Positions 44,791 to 53,644 of a stretch of DNA of 64,000 bases are shown piece after piece. The notes under the pieces are model-generated. The model was not told the DNA's origin and did not search any database. It saw nothing but the letters and a program-made list of their open reading frames with translations. The DNA comes from CAXXHQ01 sp963665265 (GTDB lineage: Bacteria > Planctomycetota > Planctomycetia > Pirellulales > Thermoguttaceae): positions 2,976,001-3,040,000 of the forward strand of contig OY762224.2 in NCBI GenBank assembly GCA_963665265.2, given 5' to 3'. A program made the translations under genes and the position numbers. How positions within the stretch are numbered: the stretch's first letter is position 1; each line of letters opens with the position of its first letter.

Positions 44791-46590
44791 ATGTCCATTA
44801 TCGTACAGAAGTTCGGCGGCACCAGCGTCGCCGATAGTAAGAAAATTTTAGCGGCGGCGCGGAAGGCGATTCGCGCCAAAAACGAAGGTCACCAAGTCGT
44901 CGTCGTCGTCAGCGCGATGGGCCAAAATACCGACGTGCTGATCGACTTGGCGAAGGAAATAACCGACGAGCCGCCCGCTCGAGAGATGGATATGCTCCTT
45001 TCGACCGGCGAGCAAGTCAGCGTCGCTCTTCTAGCGATGGCCGTCAATTCGCTCGGCCACGAGTCGATCAGTTTGACGGGCGCGCAAATCGGAATAATCA
45101 CCGACAGCACTCACACCAAAGCTCGAATTCTGAGCATTTCGACCGAACGTATTCACGAAGCTTTGGATGCCGGCAAAATTGTCATAGCGGCGGGCTTTCA
45201 AGGAATTGACGATAAGTTCAACATCACGACTCTCGGCCGAGGCGGAAGCGATACGACGGCAGTGGCTTTGGCCGCCGTGCTCGGCGCTTCGATGTGCGAA
45301 ATTTACACTGACGTCGACGGCGTCTATACGACCGATCCGCGAGTTGTTCCCGAAGCTCGGCGAGTAAGTCAAATCAGCTACGACGAAATGCTCGAGTTGG
45401 CGACCGCCGGAGCGGGCGTCATGCACAATCGTTCGATTGAGTTCGCCAAAAACTTTTCCGTGCCGATTCACGTGCGTTGCAGTTTTAGCGACGCGACTGG
45501 CACGATGATCGTTCACGATCCGGAAGACGCCGACATGCCCGTTTGCGGCGCGGCGATGATAAAGGACGAAGCTCGGATCACGCTTCGGGGAATTCCCGAC
45601 CGTCCCGGCAGCGCGTCGGCCATTTTCGTTCCGCTGGCCACGAAAAGCATTTCGATGGATATGATCGTGCAAAGCGGAGGCGCCAACGGATTAGCCGATC
45701 TTTCCTTCACCGTCGATCGGGACGATTTGCAGGCCACGCTACGCATCGTCGGCAAGGTGATTAAGGAAATCGGCGGAGAAGTCTCGGCTTGCGATGAAAA
45801 CGTCTCAAAGATTTCGGTCGTAGGCTTAGGGATGGCCACGAAGCCCGGCGTCGCCGGAACCATGTTCCGCTCGTTGGCCGAAAAGGGCATTAACATTGAA
45901 ATGATTACGACGGGCGAGATTAAAATCTCGGTTCTCGTCGCCAAACAATTCGCCCAAGAGGCTTTACGCACCGTTCACAACGCGTTCCGTTTAAACGTCG
46001 CGCCGAAAGCTTCGACGACCGGGACTCAGGCTTCGCCGTTCGTTCTCGATCAAGCGGAATTAGTGGCTCGATTGGACAAAATCGCCAATATGGAACGCAT
46101 GGAGCAGTTGATTATCGACGATATCACGCTCGACGAAACGCAAGCGTTGATTACGTTCGTCGGTCTACCCGACATGCCCGGTTTGGCCGCGCAAACTTTT
46201 GATGAGCTGGCCGAGAGCGGAATCGTCGTCGACATGATCGTTCAGAGCATGGGTTGCGACGATCGAGCCGATATCGCTTTCACCGTTCCAATCGCCGATG
46301 CGGACAAAGCGCTTTCCCGGGCAAAAGAGATCGCCGCCGAGCTAGGCTGTGCGCCCCCGGTTTCCGGCGGCTCGGTCGCCAAGCTTTCCGTCTTCGGGAC
46401 CGGCATCAAGAGTCATAGCGGCGTGGCCGGTCGCATGTTCCGCGCTTTGGCCGAATCGGGCATCAATCTCGAATTGATTAGCACGAGCGAAGTCCGCGTG
46501 AACGTCGTGGTTGAAGGGAAGCAAGGCTCTACAGCCTTGGCCGCCTTGAAAAAAGAATTCGCCGACGCGCTGTTGGCGAACGGCAAATAA
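44791..46590 (+). CDS. lysC: Aspartate kinase with two pairs of ACT domains
   Basis: A 599-residue enzyme phosphorylating aspartate, the first step to lysine, threonine and methionine. The kinase domain (about 1-245) opens with MSIIVQKFGGTSVADSKKIL and includes GRGGSDTTAVALAAVLGA and the substrate loop EIYTDVDGVYTTDPR. Usual single-function enzymes are 400-470 residues; here a first ACT pair (about 265-405, LRGIPDRPGSAS and VGLGMATKPGVAGTM) is followed by a second pair (about 440-590, VGLPDMPGLAAQTF and FGTGIKSHSGVAGRM). The pairs align with each other, so the regulatory half is duplicated. Separate effector sites are likely. A good terminator follows. The hom/homoserine-kinase genes are 36 kb away. 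Confidence 0.93.
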   Translation: MSIIVQKFGGTSVADSKKILAAARKAIRAKNEGHQVVVVVSAMGQNTDVLIDLAKEITDEPPAREMDMLLSTGEQVSVALLAMAVNSLGHESISLTGAQIGIITDSTHTKARILSISTERIHEALDAGKIVIAAGFQGIDDKFNITTLGRGGSDTTAVALAAVLGASMCEIYTDVDGVYTTDPRVVPEARRVSQISYDEMLELATAGAGVMHNRSIEFAKNFSVPIHVRCSFSDATGTMIVHDPEDADMPVCGAAMIKDEARITLRGIPDRPGSASAIFVPLATKSISMDMIVQSGGANGLADLSFTVDRDDLQATLRIVGKVIKEIGGEVSACDENVSKISVVGLGMATKPGVAGTMFRSLAEKGINIEMITTGEIKISVLVAKQFAQEALRTVHNAFRLNVAPKASTTGTQASPFVLDQAELVARLDKIANMERMEQLIIDDITLDETQALITFVGLPDMPGLAAQTFDELAESGIVVDMIVQSMGCDDRADIAFTVPIADADKALSRAKEIAAELGCAPPVSGGSVAKLSVFGTGIKSHSGVAGRMFRALAESGINLELISTSEVRVNVVVEGKQGSTALAALKKEFADALLANGK

Positions 46591-46621
46591 CCGAATAGAC
46601 GTTCTTCGCAAGAAAATTAGC

Positions 46622-46659
46622 AGGCCGCGTCGATCCGCACGATCGTCGCGGCCTTTTTT
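46622..46659 (+). terminator. Rho-independent terminator of lysC
   Basis: AGGCCGCG (46622-46629) pairs with CGCGGCCT (46647-46654), with a further internal CGAT/ATCG pairing in the loop, followed by TTTTT. It begins 31 bases after the stop codon. Confidence 0.9.
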
Positions 46660-46726
46660 GTCCGAAAAGCTTGTAATGAAACGAGGTGCATGCACGGCGA
46701 GGGCAAGACGAAACGCCTCAACGTAG

Positions 46727-47137
46727 TCACTGCGTTTCGCCGAGAACGTCGTTCAATACGTCTTCGTTCACATAGATCGGCAAAGGGGGGCTGCAAGTTA
46801 CCGCCACCGCAATTGCGTCTGAAGGACGCGCGTCGATTTCAATCAATTCGCCGTTCATGCGTACTCGCAATTTGGCGAAATACGTGTGGTCCTTGATGTC
46901 AGTCACCAACACGTCTTGCAACTCTCCGCCCATATTTTCGACGATGCTTACGATCAAGTCGTGCGTCAATGGACGAGGGGCCGGGAATCCTTTCACGCGG
47001 CGGTCGATGCTCGACGCTTCATAGAAGCCGATGAGAATGGGAAACGAACGGTCGCCGTCAATCTCTTTCAGATAGATCACCTGCTGATCGTTGATCTCGC
47101 TGATGATGATCCGAGCTAGCTCCATGGGAACAGGCAT
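46727..47137 (-). CDS. Bifunctional nuclease family protein (BFN/DUF151)
   Basis: A 136-residue protein when started at ATG 47137, which has GAGGA ten bases upstream. The open frame reaches 47227, but an ATTATA/TATAAT promoter box overlaps the upstream codons. Family marks are MELARIIISEINDQQVIYL at the start, SFPILIGFYEASSID (about 33-47), RPLTHDLIVSIVE (about 58-70) and DARPSDAIAVAVTCSPPLPI (about 105-124). Characterised relatives are wound-inducible RNase/DNase proteins in plants and a structural homologue in Thermotoga; the role in bacteria is not settled. It is convergent with lysC and stands alone. Confidence 0.88.
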   Translation of the reverse strand: MPVPMELARIIISEINDQQVIYLKEIDGDRSFPILIGFYEASSIDRRVKGFPAPRPLTHDLIVSIVENMGGELQDVLVTDIKDHTYFAKLRVRMNGELIEIDARPSDAIAVAVTCSPPLPIYVNEDVLNDVLGETQ

Positions 47138-47189
47138 TATGACGGCGTCCTCGATTTGCTTTTCCATCTGAATCATTGCGGCAGCTTGC

Positions 47190-47195
47190 ATTATA
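47190..47195 (-). promoter_or_regulatory. Candidate -10 box of the BFN gene
   Basis: TATAAT on the minus strand at 47195-47190, with no clear -35. Transcription from it would start near 47183, giving a leader of about 46 bases before the ATG at 47137. Confidence 0.4.
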
Positions 47196-47702
47196 CGCCT
47201 GAAAATCGACGGGCCGCTAGTGGGCAATTTTTGCGATATTGATTGTAGTCAATCGTATCTTCGCGCGCGGTATTCCACGCATTGTCGGGTGCGGCCTTGC
47301 AACAAGGTTGCCTTCCGGGAGGATTGTCTGCCTTTCGCATAGTCGGAATTTGAATGCAATTCCGATTGTATCGGCGGCGATATTCATTGCACCGCTCAAT
47401 AGGGTGGTTTTTTGGTGAATTTCGCTCGATTCAAAAAATGAACTTAAATACGATAAAGGGGGTTGGTAAAGCTCCCAAATTAACATTTTTGACGCTTTCC
47501 GGAATAAATAATGGGGTGAAAGCCCAATTAGGTTGTGACATAAGTTGAAAGCGTGCAAAGTCAATACGGCCGACCGAAACCTCCTAACCTATCAGGGGTT
47601 TAATGTTGTTGAAGATATAGTCGGCGATGATGTAATTGTCTGCGTTGCGTTCCTAATCGCTTCCTTCGCGCCAGCGTCTAGAAGTCGGGTTGGTCTCTCA
47701 AA
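47196..47702. other. Divergent intergenic region between BFN and secretin-like genes
   Basis: About 500 bases of lower-GC DNA. A 115-codon minus-strand frame at 47217-47564 shows no family pattern and is not called. The promoter for the secretin-like gene should lie near its right end, but I see no convincing hexamers. Confidence 0.5.
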
Positions 47703-50700
47703 GTGAAGAATTTCGAAATGGGCCTACTTTTGAAAAAACACCTGTTGATCGTTTCCCTTGCGTTCCTTTTCGGAATGTTCGTCGCCCCTTTTGCATACGC
47801 GGCAAATCAAGATTTCGTGGGAGCGCTGGCTCTGACGGCCGATCCTGACATTGCGCAACAGCTCAAGCTAAACGATGACCAAAAAGCGAAATTGGCCGCA
47901 TTGATCGATTCACGCGAGCAAGATGCGCTTGAATTGGTGCTGCAAACGAAAACATTGCCGGCGAACGAACGGGAAATGCAAATTAAAGCGTATCGCCAAG
48001 AGTCGGAAAACAAAGGGTTTGACATTCTTACCCCACGGCAAAAAAGCCAGTTGGAGCGAATTAAGTTGCGTCGGCAAGGAATGGCGGCTTTGGCTGATCC
48101 CGATACGGCCGATCGCTTGAAACTCACCGACGAGCAGAAGCGAAAGACGGCGGAACTATTAACAAACCAAGAAAAGGCGCTTCGCGGAGCCGACGCTAAG
48201 AAAGCCGAAACGATTCGCGCGGAGACTGAACGCAATCTGGCATCGTTGCTGACCGACTCTCAACGTTCGAGTTGGGAATCCGCTTCCGACGAAAATCACT
48301 CGGGTAACGGCAACGGAACCGCCTTCGACGCCCCCAAAAAGTCGTTTGCGCGTCCCGGCGCCGCGAAGTCGGAAACGACAAAATTCGGCTCGAAGTCGAA
48401 TGACGCTGAGGTCAAAAAGGCGGAGTCCGGCGATGAAAAAGTCGCGGGATTCGGATCGCCCAAATCAGACAACGACAAGGTTGGCGCGAAGAAAACTGAC
48501 GCTGGAACCGCAAGCAAGTCGTCCGAGACGAGCGAATCGGCGAAGCCGCCGGTTAAGTCAGGTCCTTCCGATAAAGTTCGATTCAATTTTCGTTATGCGG
48601 CCTGGAAAGACGTTTTGGATTGGTTCGCGCAGCAAGCGGGTTGCTCGTTGGTAATGGACGCTCCGCCCCCCGGCACGTTGAACTACTCCGACGACCGGGA
48701 ATATTCTCCGGCCGAAGCGATCGACTTGCTCAACGGCATTTTGCAAACCAAAGGTTTTACTCTTATTCGCCGCGATCGAATGTTGATGCTGATCAACCTC
48801 GCGAACGAAATTCCCGCGAATCTGATCTCGCCGATTTCACTTGACGAGTTGGACAATCGCGGAAAATACGAGATCGTTCGCGTCGTGTTTAATTTGGAAA
48901 AAATGACGCCGGACGAAGCGAAGCAAGAAGTGGAAAAACTATTAGGACCGCAAGGTTCGGTCATCACTTTGCCGCGTTCCCGACAAATTATTATCACCGA
49001 GGCCGCAGGAAAGCTTCGCGACATTCGTTCCGTGATTCAGCGCATTGAAGACCCGGAAGGAACGGCATCCGGACCGCTTCGCGCAATCGATTTACATTAC
49101 GTTTGGCCGAGCGAAGCTATGCCAGTCATTCGTCAAATGCTCGATATGCCCGAAGACAAGACCTCGCTTGCGGACGGCACGCTACGGATCGTGACCGAAC
49201 CCGGTTCGCGCCGTTTGCTCGTCACGGGGAAGCAAGACAAAATCGCGAGGTTGCAAGCGATTCTGAAGATCATCGACGTTCCCGGTTCCGACGGCGGCGA
49301 TAATGAAATGGGCGTCGCTCCCGGAATACGCAAAAACGAGCAGCCGCAATTAGAAACCTATCCGATCACGACGGCAGATCCGCAATCGGCTTTGGCCGTC
49401 TTGCAAACGCTTTTGACGGGTATGCCCGATATCCGTCTAGCCGTCGATCCGAAGACGAACAATTTAATCGCCTACGCCCGGCCTTCGCAACAAGCGACGA
49501 TTCGAGCAACCTTGGCTCAACTTCAACAAGACGCGCGGATGGTCGAAGTGGTGAAATTGCGGGTCCTTGACCCGAAAACGGCGGCCGCCTCACTGAGTAA
49601 AATGCTCGGCGCCACAACTGACAGTAAAGGCTCTGGACCGCAAGTCGAGGCGGACTTGGCTATGCGTCAGATTGTGATTCGCGGATCGGCGACCCAAATC
49701 GCTCAAGCCCGCGACATGCTCTCGAAGATGGGCGAAGGAGACCTCCAAAAGTCGAACTTGGGCGGAAAAGTTCGTATCGTTCCGATCTCTCCGCGTTCTT
49801 CGCAAGTAGCCCTGGACCGCATTAAAGAAATTTGGCCGACGACTCATGCGAACAAGATTCGTATCGTCACTTCCATTCAACCGGCGAAAACTTTCAAGCC
49901 GGGCAATGATTCGAACATTCCTCAGCGTGCGTTGAACCGAGAAGATGATGAAAACTCATCACAAGATACGAACGAAGGGCAGATGAATGAAAATCACAAC
50001 GATAATCATATGGACGAAGGGCATGGTCCCGGTCCGATGATGCACGACGACGCGACGTTTAACGGGAACGACGCGACGAACGCCACGCCCGCCTCCGACG
50101 CTCGTCCTGGTCAAGATGCGAATGATTCGGAGGATCGCTCGGCACGATCTTCTTGGAGTTCGGCGTTCCGATTCGCTTCGGAGGAAAAACCGGCCGCGAA
50201 GGAGGTTGCCGCGAAATCGGCGGCTGCTAACGACAAAGCTGATGCGGCCGCCGAGGCGGCTCCGATCGTCGTTTCGCCCGGTCCGAACGGCGTGGTCATC
50301 GCCTCGGAAGATGAAAAAGCCCTCGATGAATTTGAACGCTTGTTGCTCAGCTTAGCCGGCGGCGCGTCGGCGAACAGCGCTGAGTACACGGTGTTCTATT
50401 TGAAGTACGCCCAATCCGAATTGGCCGCCACTCTCCTCGATCGTATGCTCGGCGGAGGAACGCTTCCCGCGAACAACAACAACAACAATAACGGCGGCGG
50501 CATGATGGGCAATTTCATGGGCGGATTCATGCCCGGCGGAAATATGCTTGGCGCGCTCCTCGGCGGCGGCGACGACTCCGGGGCCACGGTGAAGACCTCG
50601 GGTACGATCCGCATAACGCCCGACAGTCGCTTGAACGCGCTAATGGTTCAAGCCAACTCTCGCGATCTCGCCACCATCGAAGAATTGCTAAAAGTGATTG

Positions 50701-51476
50701 ATCAAAAAGGAAGTCCAGAGGAATCGGTCGTCGCTTCGAAGGCGCGAATGATTCCGGTGCAAAACACCGACGCAAGCTCGGTCGCCGACGTCGTCAAGCA
50801 AATTTACGCCGATCGTATGCTCGGATACAACGCACCAGGCGCACAAGGCGGGAACCCTCAAGACTTTTTCCAGCAAATGATGCGCGGCGGTCGCGGCGGC
50901 AATAATAATCAACAACGGGGCGGACAGTCGGTCGACACTTCGGCGAAAATGACGATTAGCGTCGACGATCGCACGAATTCGTTGGTAGTCGCCGCTCCGG
51001 AAGAGCTTTTCAATGAAGTGAAGGCTTTGGTCGAAAAACTTGACGTCGCCTCGGTTGAATCTAACGAATCGGTTCGCGTAATTATGCTTCACCATTCGAG
51101 CCGCGATTCACTGCAACGCGCATTGAACGCCTACGGCGGCGACTCCGTGCAATTTGGGAGCGGTCCCTCGACCTCTTCCAGTTCGAATCGTAATCGTTCC
51201 GGCGGCAACGGCCAGCAGAACCGTCAAGGCGGTTTCGGCGGATTTGGCGGCTTCGGAGGCGGCGGATTTAATCCCGGCATGATGGGAGGATTCGGCGGCG
51301 GTATGATGGGCGGCGGAATGGGCGGCCAAGGCGGATTCAACCGCGGCGGTCAAGGCGGCCAGCAGCAAGGCGCCACCGGCAACCGCACCGGCGGTCAAAC
51401 AGGAAATCGCGGCGGAGGCCAAACCGGGAACCGAACTGGCGGCCAACAACAAGGTAATCGCGGCGGAGGCCGTTAA
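47703..51476 (+). CDS. Secretin N-domain protein without a secretin barrel
   Basis: A 1257-residue exported protein. A signal peptide (about 12-33, LLIVSLAFLFGMFVAPFAYA) starts it, with GTG at 47703 or ATG at 47721 as start. Residues 40-190 are two LTxxQ-like helical repeats (PDIAQQLKLNDDQKAKL, PDTADRLKLTDEQKRKT). A charged linker (200-290) leads to an N0/STN-like domain (about 295-370) and several GspD-type N domains (IDLHYVWPSEAMPVIRQML, TDASSVADVVKQIY). Between and after them are Asn/Gly/Met-rich stretches (NNNNNNNGGGMMGN), and the tail from about 1155 is almost all Gly, Gln, Asn, Phe, Arg. The C-terminal secretin pore domain is missing. Planctomycetes carry several such proteins; their role is unknown. 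Possibly an outer-envelope assembly or filament protein. Confidence 0.82.
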   Translation: MKNFEMGLLLKKHLLIVSLAFLFGMFVAPFAYAANQDFVGALALTADPDIAQQLKLNDDQKAKLAALIDSREQDALELVLQTKTLPANEREMQIKAYRQESENKGFDILTPRQKSQLERIKLRRQGMAALADPDTADRLKLTDEQKRKTAELLTNQEKALRGADAKKAETIRAETERNLASLLTDSQRSSWESASDENHSGNGNGTAFDAPKKSFARPGAAKSETTKFGSKSNDAEVKKAESGDEKVAGFGSPKSDNDKVGAKKTDAGTASKSSETSESAKPPVKSGPSDKVRFNFRYAAWKDVLDWFAQQAGCSLVMDAPPPGTLNYSDDREYSPAEAIDLLNGILQTKGFTLIRRDRMLMLINLANEIPANLISPISLDELDNRGKYEIVRVVFNLEKMTPDEAKQEVEKLLGPQGSVITLPRSRQIIITEAAGKLRDIRSVIQRIEDPEGTASGPLRAIDLHYVWPSEAMPVIRQMLDMPEDKTSLADGTLRIVTEPGSRRLLVTGKQDKIARLQAILKIIDVPGSDGGDNEMGVAPGIRKNEQPQLETYPITTADPQSALAVLQTLLTGMPDIRLAVDPKTNNLIAYARPSQQATIRATLAQLQQDARMVEVVKLRVLDPKTAAASLSKMLGATTDSKGSGPQVEADLAMRQIVIRGSATQIAQARDMLSKMGEGDLQKSNLGGKVRIVPISPRSSQVALDRIKEIWPTTHANKIRIVTSIQPAKTFKPGNDSNIPQRALNREDDENSSQDTNEGQMNENHNDNHMDEGHGPGPMMHDDATFNGNDATNATPASDARPGQDANDSEDRSARSSWSSAFRFASEEKPAAKEVAAKSAAANDKADAAAEAAPIVVSPGPNGVVIASEDEKALDEFERLLLSLAGGASANSAEYTVFYLKYAQSELAATLLDRMLGGGTLPANNNNNNNGGGMMGNFMGGFMPGGNMLGALLGGGDDSGATVKTSGTIRITPDSRLNALMVQANSRDLATIEELLKVIDQKGSPEESVVASKARMIPVQNTDASSVADVVKQIYADRMLGYNAPGAQGGNPQDFFQQMMRGGRGGNNNQQRGGQSVDTSAKMTISVDDRTNSLVVAAPEELFNEVKALVEKLDVASVESNESVRVIMLHHSSRDSLQRALNAYGGDSVQFGSGPSTSSSSNRNRSGGNGQQNRQGGFGGFGGFGGGGFNPGMMGGFGGGMMGGGMGGQGGFNRGGQGGQQQGATGNRTGGQTGNRGGGQTGNRTGGQQQGNRGGGR

Positions 51477-51536
51477 ACTGGGCGGATATTTCGCGGAACT
51501 TCCGCCCCGATCAAAGATGCGGTATATTCTTCTCTT

Positions 51537-52547
51537 ATGGAAGAAAAAATACCGCAATCGGCCGTAGCCGTTCCGACCTCGTCCGCCGTTGAAGCGAAAC
51601 CCGCTTCAATGTATTCGTTTAGCGCCGTCGGACTGCCTCTAACTTTATTTTTCGCCACTTGCCTTTCGACCTTCTGGACCGGAGCCGTCGATTGGAAGCC
51701 ATTCTCCCATTTAGACGGCTTTGAACGTTCCTGGGCGTCGTTCTGGCAAAACCTGCCGCAAGGTTTTACGCCCGCCCTAAACGAGTCGCTCGTCTTGCTT
51801 CAATGGAAATGGGGGCAAGGTCTAGCTTACATGCTATCGGTCATGGCGATTCTCGTCACGCACGAGGCGGGGCACTTTGTTTTCGCTTGTCGTTACAGAC
51901 TTCCGTCCGGATTGCCGCATTTCATACCCGTGCCGGTTCTTCCCTTCGGCACGATGGGCGCCGTCATTAGCCTTGAAGGCTCCGAAGCGAATCGGCGACA
52001 ATTGTTCGACCTCGGCCTGATGGGCCCCGGCGCCGGCTTGCTCGTCACGCTGCCGATTATGTGGATTGGAATTATGCAACTGCCGACCGCTCCCTTGGTC
52101 GGAGAAGGTTTTCGCTTTCACAATCCGCTGATCATGCAATTGTTGATTGAATACTTGCGGCCCGACTATCCTACGCCGACCGAATTCTTTTTGAACCAAT
52201 TCAATCCGTATCTCATGGCCGGCTGGGTCGGGCTTTTTATCACCGGCCTCAATATGCTGCCGATCAGCCAACTTGACGGCGGGCACGTCGCCTACGCCAT
52301 GTTCGATCGCGGCGCCCATTCCCTGGCTCGCGGAGTATTGATTCTCTCCATCATTTTTGTGCTGTTGACCGAGCAATACGGCTGGATCGTCATGTTGATC
52401 GTCATTATTTTGCTTGGCGTTGATCATCCGGAAACGGCCGACGACCGTATTGAACTTAACAACTTCCGCCGCGCGCTCGGTTGGCTCGCGCTGCTGATTC
52501 CGATTTTGTGTCTCTCGCCGATCGGCATTACCCCGCCGGGGCGATAG
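51537..52547 (+). CDS. Site-2-type membrane metalloprotease (peptidase M50)
   Basis: A 336-residue integral membrane protease. A polar N-terminus is followed by about six hydrophobic segments. The zinc motif HEAGH lies in the membrane segment AILVTHEAGHFVFACRY (about 100-116), and the third ligand Asp is in LNMLPISQLDGGHVAYAMF (about 238-256), the LDGGH signature of family M50. This class cleaves substrates within the membrane in regulated intramembrane proteolysis or serves in lipid/protein turnover. The gene begins 60 bases after the secretin-like gene. No partner sigma or anti-sigma gene is nearby. It lacks a PDZ domain. Confidence 0.92.
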   Translation: MEEKIPQSAVAVPTSSAVEAKPASMYSFSAVGLPLTLFFATCLSTFWTGAVDWKPFSHLDGFERSWASFWQNLPQGFTPALNESLVLLQWKWGQGLAYMLSVMAILVTHEAGHFVFACRYRLPSGLPHFIPVPVLPFGTMGAVISLEGSEANRRQLFDLGLMGPGAGLLVTLPIMWIGIMQLPTAPLVGEGFRFHNPLIMQLLIEYLRPDYPTPTEFFLNQFNPYLMAGWVGLFITGLNMLPISQLDGGHVAYAMFDRGAHSLARGVLILSIIFVLLTEQYGWIVMLIVIILLGVDHPETADDRIELNNFRRALGWLALLIPILCLSPIGITPPGR

Positions 52548-52552
52548 CAAAG

Positions 52553-52582
52553 TAGGGCATAGGGCGTAGGGCATAGGGGGAT
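52553..52582. repeat. 7-bp tandem repeat (AGGGCAT type, four units)
   Basis: AGGGCAT, AGGGCGT, AGGGCAT and AGGGGGA follow one another directly after the M50 protease stop codon. Same period as the ATGAAGG array at 1321-1348 but different wording. Confidence 0.85.
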
Positions 52583-52616
52583 GCAGCAAAACAGGTTGCG
52601 TCTCAAGCTGTGCTTC

Positions 52617-52961
52617 CTACTTATAGTCGAGCAAATACGACTTCAATTGCTCGGCCTCGTTATCGCGCACGAAGACGACCATTTTATCCTCGCGTGCGGC
52701 CAGTTCGTAAATCTCGTTCAGTGCGGGCTGAGCGTCTTCCGGCATGCCGGCCTTGAAACTGTCGAAAGGGCAGGCGTAAATTTGCCCCTCTTGCATGTCG
52801 TAGAGCATGATCGGACGCTTCTCTTCCAGCTCCCGATAAATACGTACGACATGCTCCCAATGCTCGGCCATCGCGGCAAGCATGTAATCCACCTCTTCAT
52901 GATTGCACTCTCGGTCATGGCCGTGTTCGTGGTGCGAATGATCGCCGCAATTGCATCCCAT
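52617..52961 (-). CDS. Small protein with His/Cys-rich N-terminus
   Basis: A 114-residue protein started at ATG 52961, with AAGGA eight bases upstream; the frame extends to 53009 but lacks such a site there. It begins MGCNCGDHSHHEHGHDRECN, with three Cys and five His in the first 20 residues, likely a metal-binding head. The rest (EEVDYMLAAMAEHWEHVVRI onward) is helical with a C-terminal alpha/beta part (KMVVFVRDNEAEQLKSYLLD). I do not recognise the family; it could be a metal-responsive or thiol-related protein. It is convergent with the M50 protease gene. Confidence 0.7.
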   Translation of the reverse strand: MGCNCGDHSHHEHGHDRECNHEEVDYMLAAMAEHWEHVVRIYRELEEKRPIMLYDMQEGQIYACPFDSFKAGMPEDAQPALNEIYELAAREDKMVVFVRDNEAEQLKSYLLDYK

Positions 52962-53644
52962 CGCTTTGTTCCTTATTGCATTCTCTTCGCCGAGGGCGAG
53001 GTTAACCATTTTGGCGCGCGTTTCGCGGCTAGAATTCGTCCGTTTCAGCGAGGGGAAAAAACTCTCGAAAAACGATCATATTTTAAGTACGCGAAATTTC
53101 TGATTGAAAGCATTATGGCTCATTTCTTCGCTGTGCGCTAGGTCGCGCAAACGGACGGCATCCATTTCTCTTTTCGGTTTAGCGCTAAAACATAAAAGGG
53201 CGTTATGACGACGAAATCGATTTGTTTTGAAGGCGGATGAGCGGAGAAAATGGACGCATTAGCAATTTTCGGTTTTGTAAGTATTGAATTAGTAATAGGA
53301 TAGGAATGCTCGCATCGGAGGGGTGTCCATATTCTCGGCAGTTTTGTGCGGTGAAGCGGAATTGTTAAAAAAACGCGGCGCATTGATACAAGGTGATTCA
53401 GGGATAGTTTTAGCGGAAGACGTGGCCCGATTTCAAGAGCGGTCAGCGATCAGCTTTCAGTAGTCAGCAAGACGAGAGAAACCGCGAATGAACGCGAATA
53501 AACGCGAATTTTTCACCGCGGAGGACGTAGCATATTTAATGGCCGCAAAAGAACACAAAGGCGGGCGTTAGGCGAGGAGCGTAAAGGATGAAGATTGAAG
53601 GGCGGGCCTCGCTTTGCGAGTCCCGTCAACAAGCATTCTTCGCG
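52962..53644. other. Intergenic region packed with dispersed-repeat fragments
   Basis: No convincing gene (an 81-codon frame at 53138-53383 is unsupported). The right half collects pieces of repeats: a run of 'gtcagc/atcagc/agtcagc' at about 53443-53470, an approximately 10-bp tandem CGCGAATGAA/CGCGAATAAA at 53483-53509, and AAGGATGAAGATTGAAGG near 53584. The left half holds AT-rich DNA. It borders the restriction locus. Confidence 0.6.
53483..53509. repeat. About 10-bp tandem repeat (ACGCGAATGA type)
   Basis: CGCGAATGA, ACGCGAATAA and ACGCGAAT follow in direct succession and lie about 135 bases after the end of hsdM. Confidence 0.75.

Noticed and set aside
47217..47564. 115-codon minus-strand frame overlapping the BFN gene's upstream region
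   Set aside because: No recognisable pattern, and it overlaps the likely promoter of the BFN gene.
53138..53383. 81-codon minus-strand frame left of hsdM
   Set aside because: Lies in low-GC repeat-rich intergenic DNA; no start signal or family motif.
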